Positions 24,747 to 33,180 are shown, counted from the first letter of the stretch. The stretch: 64,000 bases of DNA from an uncultured Lachnospiraceae bacterium (GCA_910577275.1 CAJTMW010000016.1:26749-90748), one strand, 5' to 3'. The notes: a model not told the origin generated them from the letters alone. Translations and numbers: made by a program.

Positions 24747-26783
24747 ATGGAGGACAAAATGTTGGGATTTATGTATGAAGTAAAAAAGATAATGCTCTGC
24801 CAAAAGGGGCTGTTCTACATCGCCCTTGTCCTGCTGCTCGACGCTGTCTGGCTCATTGCATCTGACAGCCCCATAGACAGCGCCATGGAGCAGTATAAAA
24901 ATGAATACGAGTGGTATCTCGAAAAGGTAAACGGATACTGCGGTGATGAATCCTCCCTTTATCTGGAACAGGAAGCGAGGAGGATTGCGGAAGCTAAGGG
25001 AAAGCAAAGTATTTTTCTGGAAAACTACTATGACGGAAGAATAAGTGAAAGTGAATATGAAAAAAAGCGCCGGGAAATAGAAAAGGTTCTGGAACATCAA
25101 AACGGATTTGAGGTCATTTATCGGCAATATCTCTATATCTGCGAAAATCCGGAAAACCGTTATTTTCTTCAGACAAACGGATGGGCGGGACTTCTCGGCA
25201 AAGGTACGCTTAACTTCATCCTTTTCCCCGGCATCTTGCTCCTGGCCACGCCTGTTTTCTGTTCTGAGTACAGCTGCCAGATGGACGCTTTGATTCTGAC
25301 CTCGAGGGAGGGACGAAAAAGTGCTCTGTATAAGCTGCTCATTATAACCGCTGCTGTCCTTTTCCTGTGCGCGGGCGTCTTGCTTATGGAATACGGATTT
25401 TACAGGCTCAAATACGGCCTGCCTGATGGGGATTATCCCATTCAAAGCATTCGTTACTTTGCAGAAAGCAACAAGAGCATATCCCTGTTCGGGGCCTATC
25501 TATCTATAGGACTGCTCCGCCTCTTTGGCGGCGTGTTTCTTGCGATATTTCTGATGTTCGTTTCTGTTCTGGCAAAAAAGTATGCGCTCACCCTGCTCAT
25601 AGGTGCGGCGTCGGTGATTCTTCCCTATATAGGGTTATCTAAAACCGGCATTTACCGCCTTCCTCTTCCATTGCCGTTTCTCCTTGGAACAGACTTTTTT
25701 GCCGGAGATATTGTCTCAAGCGATGCCCTGACGGGTAATGAAAAAATTGTTTTTGCACAGGTTGATACGATTACGCTATTTACTCTGCTCTCTGTATCCG
25801 TATTTTTGTGTTTTTCGGCTGCCCTTTGGATTTTACGGTGCAATTCCAACAGATGGCGGATAAAATCAGGGCAAAAGAAAAACGCGGCGGCGGTCCTTGT
25901 CATGCTGAGTCTGATATGGACAGTGACAGGATGTGCAGGGTATGGAGAGACCAAAAGCATTGTTTATAATTCTTCGGCAGACTATGACTGTATGGGATAC
26001 AAAATCATACAGGATGCAGGGATTTTTGATTATTATCTTAAAGATACCTCTACGGGAGAAACCTGTCCTTTGGCCCGTTCCCCCATGTTCGGGGTATTCT
26101 CCGACGACGAAAAGATACATGCATTATATGTGTGCCCTCCATACCTGTATTACACCACATCGGTGATGGAAAGCTATGTCAACCGTGTCGGAAACTATAA
26201 CAGCAATATGACGAAAGTGTCGGTAATAGAACTGAATTTAGATACCTTTGAGGAAAAAACCGTCTTTGAGCAGATTACAAATTCCGGGCGTTCTCTTTTG
26301 GGCATTGACTATGAGACAGGGGATAAGTGGAAATTTCTGGACTTTCATTACGCTTTTTTCTTAAATGACGACAGCATATTTTTTATTGGCAATGACGGCA
26401 TAACGCAGGTAAACCGATTTACCGGAAACATCACAAAGCTTGACATTCCTGTAAACGGTAACATTTCATTCGATGGGGAGAGTATTTTTTACAGAAATGA
26501 GCAGGGGATTTTAACAAGGTATTACGTTTCCAGAGGCGAAACCTGCACTTATGAAAATGTAATTGTATATGATTTCTGCATGGATGAGCAGTCAATCTAT
26601 TACGTGTCCAGAACGGACAACGGCTGCGTGTATTCCTGCGCCAGGGACGGGAGCGGCAAAAAATTGATTAGCAATATCCCTGCAATGTCGGTTACCTGTG
26701 ATGCGGGTAATATTTATGTGATTGCAAAAGATAGCGGGGAGGAAATTGTTTTATCAAAAAGTCAATTTCTATATAACAGGTAA
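24747..26783 (+). CDS. ABC permease fused to a lipoprotein-like propeller domain
   Basis: A 678-aa protein with two parts. Residues about 1-370 are an ABC-2-type permease with the same plan as the preceding gene: a helix near 20-40, a soluble loop rich in E and Y to about 145, then five or six helices. After a charged stretch a further hydrophobic helix, AAVLVMLSLIWTVTGC (Cys at about 396), looks like the signal peptide and lipobox of a lipoprotein. The remaining 280 residues resemble the propeller/DUF5050-like lipoproteins upstream, with repeats such as IFFIGNDGITQVNRFTG, SIFYRNEQGILTRYY and SIYYVSRTDNGCVYS. This looks like an in-frame fusion of permease and lipoprotein genes; topology would place the propeller outside. 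Confidence 0.8.
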   Translation: MEDKMLGFMYEVKKIMLCQKGLFYIALVLLLDAVWLIASDSPIDSAMEQYKNEYEWYLEKVNGYCGDESSLYLEQEARRIAEAKGKQSIFLENYYDGRISESEYEKKRREIEKVLEHQNGFEVIYRQYLYICENPENRYFLQTNGWAGLLGKGTLNFILFPGILLLATPVFCSEYSCQMDALILTSREGRKSALYKLLIITAAVLFLCAGVLLMEYGFYRLKYGLPDGDYPIQSIRYFAESNKSISLFGAYLSIGLLRLFGGVFLAIFLMFVSVLAKKYALTLLIGAASVILPYIGLSKTGIYRLPLPLPFLLGTDFFAGDIVSSDALTGNEKIVFAQVDTITLFTLLSVSVFLCFSAALWILRCNSNRWRIKSGQKKNAAAVLVMLSLIWTVTGCAGYGETKSIVYNSSADYDCMGYKIIQDAGIFDYYLKDTSTGETCPLARSPMFGVFSDDEKIHALYVCPPYLYYTTSVMESYVNRVGNYNSNMTKVSVIELNLDTFEEKTVFEQITNSGRSLLGIDYETGDKWKFLDFHYAFFLNDDSIFFIGNDGITQVNRFTGNITKLDIPVNGNISFDGESIFYRNEQGILTRYYVSRGETCTYENVIVYDFCMDEQSIYYVSRTDNGCVYSCARDGSGKKLISNIPAMSVTCDAGNIYVIAKDSGEEIVLSKSQFLYNR

Positions 26784-26828
26784 GCACAAGCATTTTTTCT
26801 GTGGATATTGACATATGAGCTAAGTGAT

Positions 26829-26983
26829 GAAAGGAACAATCATTTTGACGTCGATTTTACGTCGATAGGACAGGCTATCAAGAAAGCCCGTGAAGCCCCA
26901 GAGGGCTGACAAGGGAACGGCTTTCCGGGATAATCGCCTCGTCATGGGTAAGCTCCTTGACCACGCATTGCAATTTGGCATAG
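26829..26983 (+). pseudogene. Xre-type HTH regulator remnant from a conjugative element
   Basis: The frame beginning at 26829 reads ERNNHFDVDFTSIGQAIKKAREAPEG and stops. The adjacent frame continues GLTRERLSGIIA before diverging and stopping at 26983. DFxxIGQAIKKARExxGLTRExLSxIId is the start of the small Xre regulators common on clostridial conjugative elements, so a frameshift and a truncation are both present. The remaining DNA to 27253 holds only the inverted repeat below and nothing else I can assign. Confidence 0.65.
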
Positions 26984-27003
26984 GATACCTCCTCCTTTCG
27001 AAT

Positions 27004-27052
27004 AGATTTAGCCGCTTACTCTTAAAATCTATAAGAATAAGCGGCTAAATCT
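27004..27052. repeat. Perfect 15-bp inverted repeat, 19-nt loop
   Basis: AGATTTAGCCGCTTA (27004-27018) and TAAGCGGCTAAATCT (27038-27052) are exact complements. No T-run follows on either strand. Size and loop length are like the 3123-3168 repeat. It may be a terminator variant, an operator, or the end of a removed element. Confidence 0.7.
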
Positions 27053-27253
27053 CCGTACCTGCCCTGCTGTATGAGTTGTTTTTTCAAATCCACAAGGCTA
27101 TGTAAAAGTAATGATTTTTCCCTGCTGCCTACATATAGATGCGTTTTCTCTCATACCGTCCACTGTCCTTTTTTGTTATGATTTTGTATCAAAAGACAAA
27201 AAGAAGCGCAAACATTCCAGAAAAAACTTCGGTAATATATCTATCATTATTCA

Positions 27254-28156
27254 TTAATCCCCATAATAAATTGCAATAGGATGAATAACACAAAGATTAC
27301 TTTGACTTGTTGGCAATATTTTTCTTAATATATTATTTACCGTATATTGCAATGTTGCAAAAATATTATTATCATCATTGGAATCAGTATCTTCCCCTAT
27401 TATATTTGTTATCATTCCTACACAAGTAATCTCACCACCATATTTAAATCCTAAATCTATCGGGTCAACTCTAAAATACCTTGTATTTAACGGAATCAAA
27501 TATCCGTCATTTGAAATCAACATGCGATTATAAGGCATTAATTTTCTTAATACTTTAAGAATAGTTGAAATTTCATCATATGATTTATTGCTCTCATCTA
27601 TAACTTTTTTAACTTCTGTTTTAAACTTACTTCCAATTTGCCGTAATTGCTCCCTATTATATCCTTCTCTCACTTTTTCTGCCTCAATCTCAATCTTTTC
27701 GGCAGCGACCTTTTTAATATATTCAACAATACCATCTTTTTCAAATAATCCCTCGAGATAATCAAAATCAACAAAATCAAATACACGTTTCATTTCAATA
27801 TAATTACCAGTGTCATCCTCATTCTGATTGCCATATTCAATTACTGTTGGTTTGATATGATTATATGCAATACTAAAAGCAGCATCATGCATTGTCTTGG
27901 AAATAATTTCACGAGAAGTTGCTATCGATGAATTACTTTCCACAGATTCTAAGTTTCCCGACAAATTTGCTTCCGCTTTTACCAGTTTTGCAAGCGAGCC
28001 ACCAAGTTGTGCCTTAACATTCGCTACTATTTTCGAGCTATCCGATTCTGTATCACTCGACACTTGTTCATCCGTAAATGACTGTATCAGACCTTGGTCT
28101 GACTGTGCAATTATGGAATTTACTATATCAGTATCAAGATATAAAAACTGTTTCAT
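27254..28156 (-). CDS. DUF6414-like protein of unknown function
   Basis: A 300-aa soluble protein. The start MKQFLYLDTDIVNSIIAQSDQG resembles the DUF6414 opening, an uncharacterised family often seen in accessory islands. A Ser/Glu-rich segment (about 25-75) is followed by a long charged helical part (about 135-190) and a C-terminal beta-rich half (RMLISNDGYLIPLNTRYFRVDPIDLGFKYGGEITCVGMI). No catalytic motif is seen. GGAGG lies upstream. It is more AT-rich than flanking core genes and precedes nothing in its own operon; the YhcG-like gene is upstream on the same strand, 50 bp away, so the two may be co-transcribed. Confidence 0.6.
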   Translation of the reverse strand: MKQFLYLDTDIVNSIIAQSDQGLIQSFTDEQVSSDTESDSSKIVANVKAQLGGSLAKLVKAEANLSGNLESVESNSSIATSREIISKTMHDAAFSIAYNHIKPTVIEYGNQNEDDTGNYIEMKRVFDFVDFDYLEGLFEKDGIVEYIKKVAAEKIEIEAEKVREGYNREQLRQIGSKFKTEVKKVIDESNKSYDEISTILKVLRKLMPYNRMLISNDGYLIPLNTRYFRVDPIDLGFKYGGEITCVGMITNIIGEDTDSNDDNNIFATLQYTVNNILRKILPTSQSNLCVIHPIAIYYGD

Positions 28157-28207
28157 TTTTCTCCTCCTTATCGCATCTAAAATTCACTTGACCATTTATT
28201 TATTGAA

Positions 28208-29233
28208 TTATTCGAGTTCCGTATTTTCAATTTTATCAATCTTTCCATCCTCCAACGCCCGATATTCCCGCCTTAATTCCTGCAACAGCTCTTCCTCGCT
28301 GGGCAAATACAATTTATACTTCGATGCGAATATCTGTGTCTCATTCTCTGGCAAAGTGAATCTGACCACCGATTCGCTCTTATCCGCACACAACACAATG
28401 CCAATCGGCGGATTATCTCCCTCGTTCATCAGTTCCCGCTCATAATAATGGACGTACATCTGCATCTGACCTAAGTCTTGATGGGTCAAGTCTCCAATTT
28501 TCAAGTCAATCAGCACAAAACACTTCAATATATAATTATAGAATACAAGGTCAATCCAGAAATGGCGTCCGTCAAAGGTAATTCTCTTTTGTCTGGCGAC
28601 AAAGGAAAATCCTCTGCCAAGTTCTAACAGGAATTTCTGCAAATGGGTAATTAAAGCCTGTTCCAAATCGCTCTCATAGAAATCATCATTCGGATTCAGC
28701 CCAAGGAATTCAAGTACGTAGGGGTCACGTATAATATCTTCAGGTGTTTTCGCCGTTTCCAGTCTCTGAATCTCATCAGCGACCTTTTCTTTATTTTTAC
28801 TGGATAACAGCCTTTCATAGAAAAAAGTATTTATCTGACGTTCAAGCTGTCTGGTACTCCACCCGGATTTTACCGCTTCCTGCATATAAAACTCTCTTGC
28901 ATTATCGTTTTCTACTTTCATCAAAAGCCTATAATGTGTCCAGCTCAATTCGTCACACAGTGCGTGACCATTTGGAAAAGTCAAATAAAACTGCCGCATA
29001 TATTTTAAATTAGTAACCGTAAAACCTTTCCCAAAATCATTTGTCATCTGCCTGGAAAGTTCTTTCAGCAGTCCTGTGCCATATTCCGCTTTTTCGTTTC
29101 CGCCCTGCTCGTCTATGATAGATTTTCCAATATTCCAATATGCTTCTACCATTGCAAAATTAGCAGTCTGGTAGACCTTGTTTCTTGCAGAAAGCAATAT
29201 ATTTCTGATTTCATTATAAAAATTCTGATTCAC
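28208..29233 (-). CDS. YhcG/DUF1016-type PDDEXK nuclease-domain protein
   Basis: A 341-aa protein. The N-terminal DUF1016_N part (about 1-150) is helical: NEIRNILLSARNKVYQTANFAMVEAYWNIGKSI, then LSWTHYRLLMKVENDNAREFYMQEAVKSGWSTRQLERQI. The C-terminal YhcG PDDEXK domain (about 165-330) has FLGLNPNDDFYESDLEQALI, then FDGRHFWIDLVFYNYILKCFVLIDLKIGDLTHQDLGQMQMYVHYYE, with the D...DxK nuclease core. Members are frequent beside type I restriction and other defence genes; the reaction is not established. It lies in a small island with a DUF6414-like gene and a tRNA remnant. Confidence 0.9.
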   Translation of the reverse strand: MNQNFYNEIRNILLSARNKVYQTANFAMVEAYWNIGKSIIDEQGGNEKAEYGTGLLKELSRQMTNDFGKGFTVTNLKYMRQFYLTFPNGHALCDELSWTHYRLLMKVENDNAREFYMQEAVKSGWSTRQLERQINTFFYERLLSSKNKEKVADEIQRLETAKTPEDIIRDPYVLEFLGLNPNDDFYESDLEQALITHLQKFLLELGRGFSFVARQKRITFDGRHFWIDLVFYNYILKCFVLIDLKIGDLTHQDLGQMQMYVHYYERELMNEGDNPPIGIVLCADKSESVVRFTLPENETQIFASKYKLYLPSEEELLQELRREYRALEDGKIDKIENTELE

Positions 29234-29344
29234 TCTTAAATTTCCTTTTCATAATATATTTATGAAAACTATTATAGTTCAATTTTTAACATCTCACAAT
29301 GCAAAGCCGCCAAAATCAAATAAATTTCATTGACAGCAGCGTAC

Positions 29345-29396
29345 CTGAAACGCGTTTGCCCTCCGGAAAACGAGGGTTAGAATTCCTCCGAAGCCA
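29345..29396 (+). other. Degenerate 3' half of a serine tRNA (possible att scar)
   Basis: GAAACGCGTTTGCCCTCCGG, then CGAGGGTT, then AATTCCTCCG and AAGCCA, align base for base with the anticodon-loop-to-CCA part of the tRNA-Ser at 30614-30702, with scattered mismatches, but on the opposite strand. The 5' half is absent. Integrases often leave such 3' tRNA pieces at the far end of an element. The rest of 29234-29779 shows no gene I would support. Confidence 0.6.
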
Positions 29397-29779
29397 ATAC
29401 ATATGTAGCCAAAACTGATTGACGCTGTTGCAATATTTATATTAGGAAATTTTAACCACCTGCCAACCAAAAAACATGGGGCGTTCTAACGGTAAATAAC
29501 CATTTAAATAAGACTTAAAAACATTGTTGGAGTACGATGCAACACGAGATGGAAAAGTTATTATCTTTACAGGAAGCCAAATAACAGGAGGTTTTTGTGT
29601 TACTACATATTCGTTGTTGTCAAATTCAAAGTTAAGGCATATCCTGCATCAAGGGATTGTTTGCTTTCAGAGGGTGAGTTTATGCAATATAAAGGGCGTA
29701 AATATGCAAGATATTAGAAATAAGGCATTTGAATAAAAGTGAGGGAATAAAGCAGAGTGAATAAGATAAAAACAATTTT

Positions 29780-30517
29780 ATGGCATCAACATTAGAAGTA
29801 CTATTAGTTCTTTGTATTGTTTGTGCAAACTTGCTTCTTAAACCGATATACTATTTTTGCTTCTATAATGTCCTGTATGGTCTATTGTTTAGCTTTTTAA
29901 TTCCCTTTTTCTTATTACGGAAAGAGGAAAATGTATTTAACTTTCTTGGGATTAAAGCACCTGGAAAAAAGCAAGTTTTCATCTTAGTAGTATTTATCGC
30001 TTTTTCGATTGGCGGACAGATTATTCCCATAGTGGCTAAAGGTGGAATTATTCCATGGAACTTGCTTCCTATGGGGATTGTGCCGCTGATTATGACAACC
30101 TTTTTTGAAGAGTTTTTATTCCGTGGATTTTTTCAAAATAACTTTGAGAAAGAATTTGGTACAATAACCGCAATTCTGGTTTCCGGATTGATGTTTTCGC
30201 TTTACCATGTGGGCTATCCGGGATTTCGTACCTTTGAGGATATTCTTTTGCTGTTCGCCGTTGGAATTGGGGTTGCTGCTGCTTATAAACTTTCCGGAAA
30301 CAACTTGATTGTTGCCTATTTTGTGAATTTTCCCAATGCCTTAGTAACCTATATGTTAAAATTTGAACAATTTCCGAAAATGACAATGTATTCAACAATG
30401 GCAGGCATCGTTACATTGTGTATAATTGTTGTAGTATTTATTGTGCTTGTGAGAGCGAATACGAGTCCGAATAGAAGCACCAGAGATATTTCGAGTGTCA
30501 GGAAAACGAAAGCCTGA
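29780..30517 (+). CDS. CPBP family intramembrane metalloprotease
   Basis: A 245-aa membrane protein with about seven helices. The abi/CPBP motifs are present: FFEEFLFRGFFQNNF (motif 1, EE...R, about residues 108-122), FSLYHVGY (motif 2 histidine) and a third polar site in VAYFVNF. Relatives range from CAAX prenyl proteases to bacteriocin self-immunity proteins. The ATG at 29780 has no ribosome site. A GTG at 29758 with GAGGGA upstream opens VNKIKTILW, a natural N-terminus for the family, but one base out of frame, so a frameshift near 29780 may shorten or silence the gene. Confidence 0.75.
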   Translation: MASTLEVLLVLCIVCANLLLKPIYYFCFYNVLYGLLFSFLIPFFLLRKEENVFNFLGIKAPGKKQVFILVVFIAFSIGGQIIPIVAKGGIIPWNLLPMGIVPLIMTTFFEEFLFRGFFQNNFEKEFGTITAILVSGLMFSLYHVGYPGFRTFEDILLLFAVGIGVAAAYKLSGNNLIVAYFVNFPNALVTYMLKFEQFPKMTMYSTMAGIVTLCIIVVVFIVLVRANTSPNRSTRDISSVRKTKA

Positions 30518-30569
30518 GTTTGTGCGACCATATTTAGAAAGATTAGAATCCTTCCTGCTGCCGGGTACG

Positions 30570-30604
30570 AAAAAAGTCCACAAACGACAAACCCGCTTGT
30601 GGAC
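30570..30604 (-). terminator. Terminator of tRNA-Ser
   Basis: On the minus strand the stem GTCCACAA/TTGTGGAC (30576-30583 with 30597-30604) is followed by six T (30570-30575), ten bases past the tRNA 3' end. Confidence 0.85.
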
Positions 30605-30613
30605 GTAGACTTC

Positions 30614-30702
30614 TGGCGGAGTCGGAGGGATTCGAACCCTCGTGCCCCGGAGGGCAAACGCATTTCGAGTGCGCCCCGTTATGACCGCTTCGATACGACT
30701 CC
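30614..30702 (-). tRNA. tRNA-Ser(CGA)
   Basis: An 89-nt tRNA with encoded CCA. Acceptor stem GGAGTCG pairs with CGACTCC. The anticodon loop CTCGAAA gives anticodon CGA (codon UCG). A long class II variable arm (TTTGCCCTCCGGGGCAC region) and T-loop GGTTCGAATCC are as expected for serine. Its own promoter and terminator flank it. Confidence 0.96.
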
Positions 30703-30753
30703 TCATTATTCTTTGAAATTCTTCAGGCTTCCCCGAATCTTTCAGACTTCCTT

Positions 30754-30782
30754 ATTATACTGTGTAAAAAAATACAAGTCAA
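30754..30782 (-). promoter_or_regulatory. Promoter of tRNA-Ser
   Basis: On the minus strand TTGACT (30777-30782), 17-nt spacer, TATAAT (30754-30759), about 50 bp upstream of the tRNA. Confidence 0.85.
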
Positions 30783-30944
30783 TCCATTTTGTTTATTTTT
30801 ATGTATTGACGGCATATGAAGTTTCTATTAAAATGGTCTGACATGCACCTTTTACAGAGGTGTTAATTTTAACGTTTCTTTAACAGGAACTGCAGGCAAA
30901 AACTACCGCTGGCTTCCAGCCAATCAGGGAAGGGAGAATTTATC

Positions 30945-32345
30945 ATGTGGAGAAAGTTTAAGAAAAAATTTATAGGCGACAGAGAATTTTACAGGTATGT
31001 GCTTTATCTTGCGGTTCCCATGATTGTCCAAAACGCCATCACCAGCTTTGTAAGCTTTCTGGACAACATCATGGTAGGGCAGATTGGCACGGAGCAGATG
31101 TCCGGCGTTGCCATTGTCAATCAGCTTATGTTTGTTTTTAATATCTGTATTTTCGGCGGCGTCTCAGGGGCCGGTATTTTCGGTACGCAGTTTTACGGAA
31201 AAGGGGATTACGAGGGGCAGAAGCATGCTTTCCGCTTTAAGCTGTACATATGCCTTCTGATTGCGGGAGTTGCTCTTTTGCTGTTCGGATTTTTTGATAC
31301 GCAGTTGATTTCCCTCTACTTAAACGACACCGGGAGCGTGGGCGACATCACCCTCGCCCTGAAATATGGAAAAGAATATCTGGCAATCATGCTGATTGGC
31401 CTGCTCCCCTTTGCGCTGGGCCAGGCTTACATCAGTACCATCCGCGAAACCGGGCAGACCTTTATTCCCATGCTGGCCGGAATTGCCGCAGTCGCCACGA
31501 ACCTTGTTCTGGACTACATACTGATTTTCGGCGTTTTCGGCAGTCCCGCCCTGGGCATCAGGGGAGCGGCCATTGCGACGGTAATCGCCCGCTTTGTGGA
31601 GTTTTCCATTGTCGTCATCTGGACTCACCGGCATAAAAAAGAAAATCCCTACATTGTGGGCGCATACAGAAGCTTTGAAATTCCATGGCACACGCTTAAG
31701 GGAATTTTAATCAAAGGCTCTCCTTTAATGATTAATGAAATGCTCTGGGCTTCCGGCATGGCCGTAATTTCCCAGTGCTATGCCGTCCGGGGTCTTGAGG
31801 TTGTGGCCGCCCAGAATATTTCTTCCACCATCTGCAACCTGTTTAATACCGTATATATCCAGTTGGGCGGCTGTATCGCCATTGTGGTGGGGCAGCTCCT
31901 TGGCGCCGGCAAAAAGGAGGAGGCGAAGGATGCGGATAACAAGATGATTTTTTTCAGCGTTTTCTCCTGTGCGGTCATCGCCGCCCTTATGATAGCCGTG
32001 GGCAGATTTTTCCCCTCTATTTATAAGACGGAGGAAAGCATCAAGGCTCTTGCCCGTACCTTTATCGTAATTGCCGCTCTGGTTATGCCCTTATGCGCCT
32101 TTGCCCACTGTGCCTATTTTACCCTGCGCTCGGGCGGAAAAACTATCGTGACATTTCTCTTTGACAGCGTTTATACCTGGGTGCTGGTGATTCCCTTTGC
32201 CTGGGTGCTGGCAAACCGCACTGCGCTGCCGATTGCCACGGTATTTTTCCTCGTTCAGTTTACGGAGTTTTTCAAAGTGATTCTGGGATTTTTCATGGTG
32301 AAAAGCAATGTCTGGATGCAGAATATTGTGGAAGAAAAAGCCTGA
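30945..32345 (+). CDS. MATE family efflux transporter
   Basis: A 466-aa membrane protein with about 12 helices in two homologous halves. It starts with the usual YVLYLAVPMIVQNAITSFVSFLDNIMVGQIGTEQMSGVAIVNQLMFVFN and has the mid-protein IRGAAIATVIARFVEFSIVVIW and second-half SPLMINEMLWASGMAVISQCYAVRG. Expected to export cationic drugs or metabolites using a Na+ or H+ gradient. GGGAGAA lies upstream. It ends in a strong terminator shared with the convergent tadA. A fragment of another MATE gene lies at 14801-15043. Confidence 0.94.
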   Translation: MWRKFKKKFIGDREFYRYVLYLAVPMIVQNAITSFVSFLDNIMVGQIGTEQMSGVAIVNQLMFVFNICIFGGVSGAGIFGTQFYGKGDYEGQKHAFRFKLYICLLIAGVALLLFGFFDTQLISLYLNDTGSVGDITLALKYGKEYLAIMLIGLLPFALGQAYISTIRETGQTFIPMLAGIAAVATNLVLDYILIFGVFGSPALGIRGAAIATVIARFVEFSIVVIWTHRHKKENPYIVGAYRSFEIPWHTLKGILIKGSPLMINEMLWASGMAVISQCYAVRGLEVVAAQNISSTICNLFNTVYIQLGGCIAIVVGQLLGAGKKEEAKDADNKMIFFSVFSCAVIAALMIAVGRFFPSIYKTEESIKALARTFIVIAALVMPLCAFAHCAYFTLRSGGKTIVTFLFDSVYTWVLVIPFAWVLANRTALPIATVFFLVQFTEFFKVILGFFMVKSNVWMQNIVEEKA

Positions 32346-32365
32346 AAATATATGGTGACGCCAAC

Positions 32366-32404
32366 GGCGGATGATAATTACCCCTCATCATCCGCCTGTT
32401 TTTT
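32366..32404 (+). terminator. Terminator after the MATE gene
   Basis: Stem GGCGGATGAT (32366-32375) with ATCATCCGCC (32387-32396), then a run of T to 32404. The right arm lies within the last codons of tadA on the opposite strand. Confidence 0.88.
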
Positions 32405-32881
32405 CCGCTGCTCTTTTTCCAGCTTATTGCGCACCCGCAGCTCCTTGAAAAACTGTGTCAGCAATAAGGAGCATTCCTCCTCCATCACGCCCCTTGTAAC
32501 CTTGACCTGATGGTTAAACTCGGGCATTTCAAGAAGATTTAAAATAGAACCTCCGCAGCCCGCCTTGGGGTTCATGCTGCCCATCACCACCTCGTCAATC
32601 CTGGCCTGCACAATGGCTCCGGCGCACATCTGGCAGGGCTCCAAGGTCACATAAAGGGTGCAGCCCTCCAGACGCCAGTCCCCCACCTTCTTGCTGGCCT
32701 TGTTAATAGCGGTAATCTCCGCATGGGCCAGAGTATTCTTGTCTGTATTTCTGCGGTTATAGCCCCGTCCTATGATTTTTCCTTCATATACTATCACACA
32801 GCCGATAGGAACCTCTCCCAAGTCGTAGGCCTTTTTTGCCTGCCTGATGGCCGCCCGCATGTACTTTTCCTGCTCTGTCAT
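32378..32881 (-). CDS. tadA: tRNA-specific adenosine deaminase
   Basis: A 167-aa zinc deaminase that converts A34 to inosine in tRNA-Arg(ACG). Motif HAEITAINKASKKVGDWRL carries the zinc histidine and catalytic glutamate (HAE). PCQMCAGAI carries the two zinc cysteines. The N-terminal MRAAIRQAKKAYDLGEVPIGCVIV and C-terminal CSLLLTQFFKELR are typical. The SRP RNA gene lies directly upstream and divergent, a tadA-ffs neighbourhood known in Firmicutes. The tail is charged and slightly long. Confidence 0.96.
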   Translation of the reverse strand: MTEQEKYMRAAIRQAKKAYDLGEVPIGCVIVYEGKIIGRGYNRRNTDKNTLAHAEITAINKASKKVGDWRLEGCTLYVTLEPCQMCAGAIVQARIDEVVMGSMNPKAGCGGSILNLLEMPEFNHQVKVTRGVMEEECSLLLTQFFKELRVRNKLEKEQRKKQADDEG

Positions 32882-32940
32882 CTTTTCTCTCCGCTTAATA
32901 CTTCATTGTAATAATTAGTAGTCTGATTTCCATGGGACAG

Positions 32941-32969
32941 TTGACAAACGCCCCAAAAGCCCCTATACT
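32941..32969 (+). promoter_or_regulatory. Promoter of the SRP RNA gene
   Basis: Consensus TTGACA (32941-32946), 17-nt spacer, TATACT (32964-32969), with predicted start near 32977. Confidence 0.9.
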
Positions 32970-32976
32970 ATCAGCA

Positions 32977-33180
32977 GTAGCTTTATTCTGCGGGAAGCTG
33001 TCATGGCTGCCCTGCGTAAGCGGCGTTTGACAATCGGGTCTTGCGCAATGGAAATCCGTGAATCGTGTCAGGTTGGGAACAAAGCAGCACTAAGCGGAAT
33101 CTTCCATGTGCCGCAAGGGCGCCTGGTTCGAGCCGGCTGCACAGGTAACGCATGGCAGTTTCCCGGAGGGTAGAGCTTTT
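32977..33180 (+). ncRNA. ffs: Large-type bacterial SRP RNA
   Basis: The domain IV core reads GTGTCAGGTTGGGAACAAAGC and continues AGCACTAAGC. The tip is a GGAA tetraloop closed by UUG/CAA where Bacillus has UCC/GGA, a compensatory change. Flanking blocks CGGGTCTTGCGCAA, ATGTGCCGCAAGGGCGCCTGG and GGTAACGCATGG match the Bacillus scRNA order. The 5' GGGAAGCTGTCATG pairs with the 3' CATGGCAGTTTCCC, closing helix 5. A T-run at 33177-33182 ends it. Ends are approximate. Confidence 0.93.

Noticed and set aside
29524..29736. 70-codon open frame upstream of the CPBP gene
   Set aside because: No family resemblance, no convincing ribosome site, and it lies in a debris-rich stretch with a tRNA scar.
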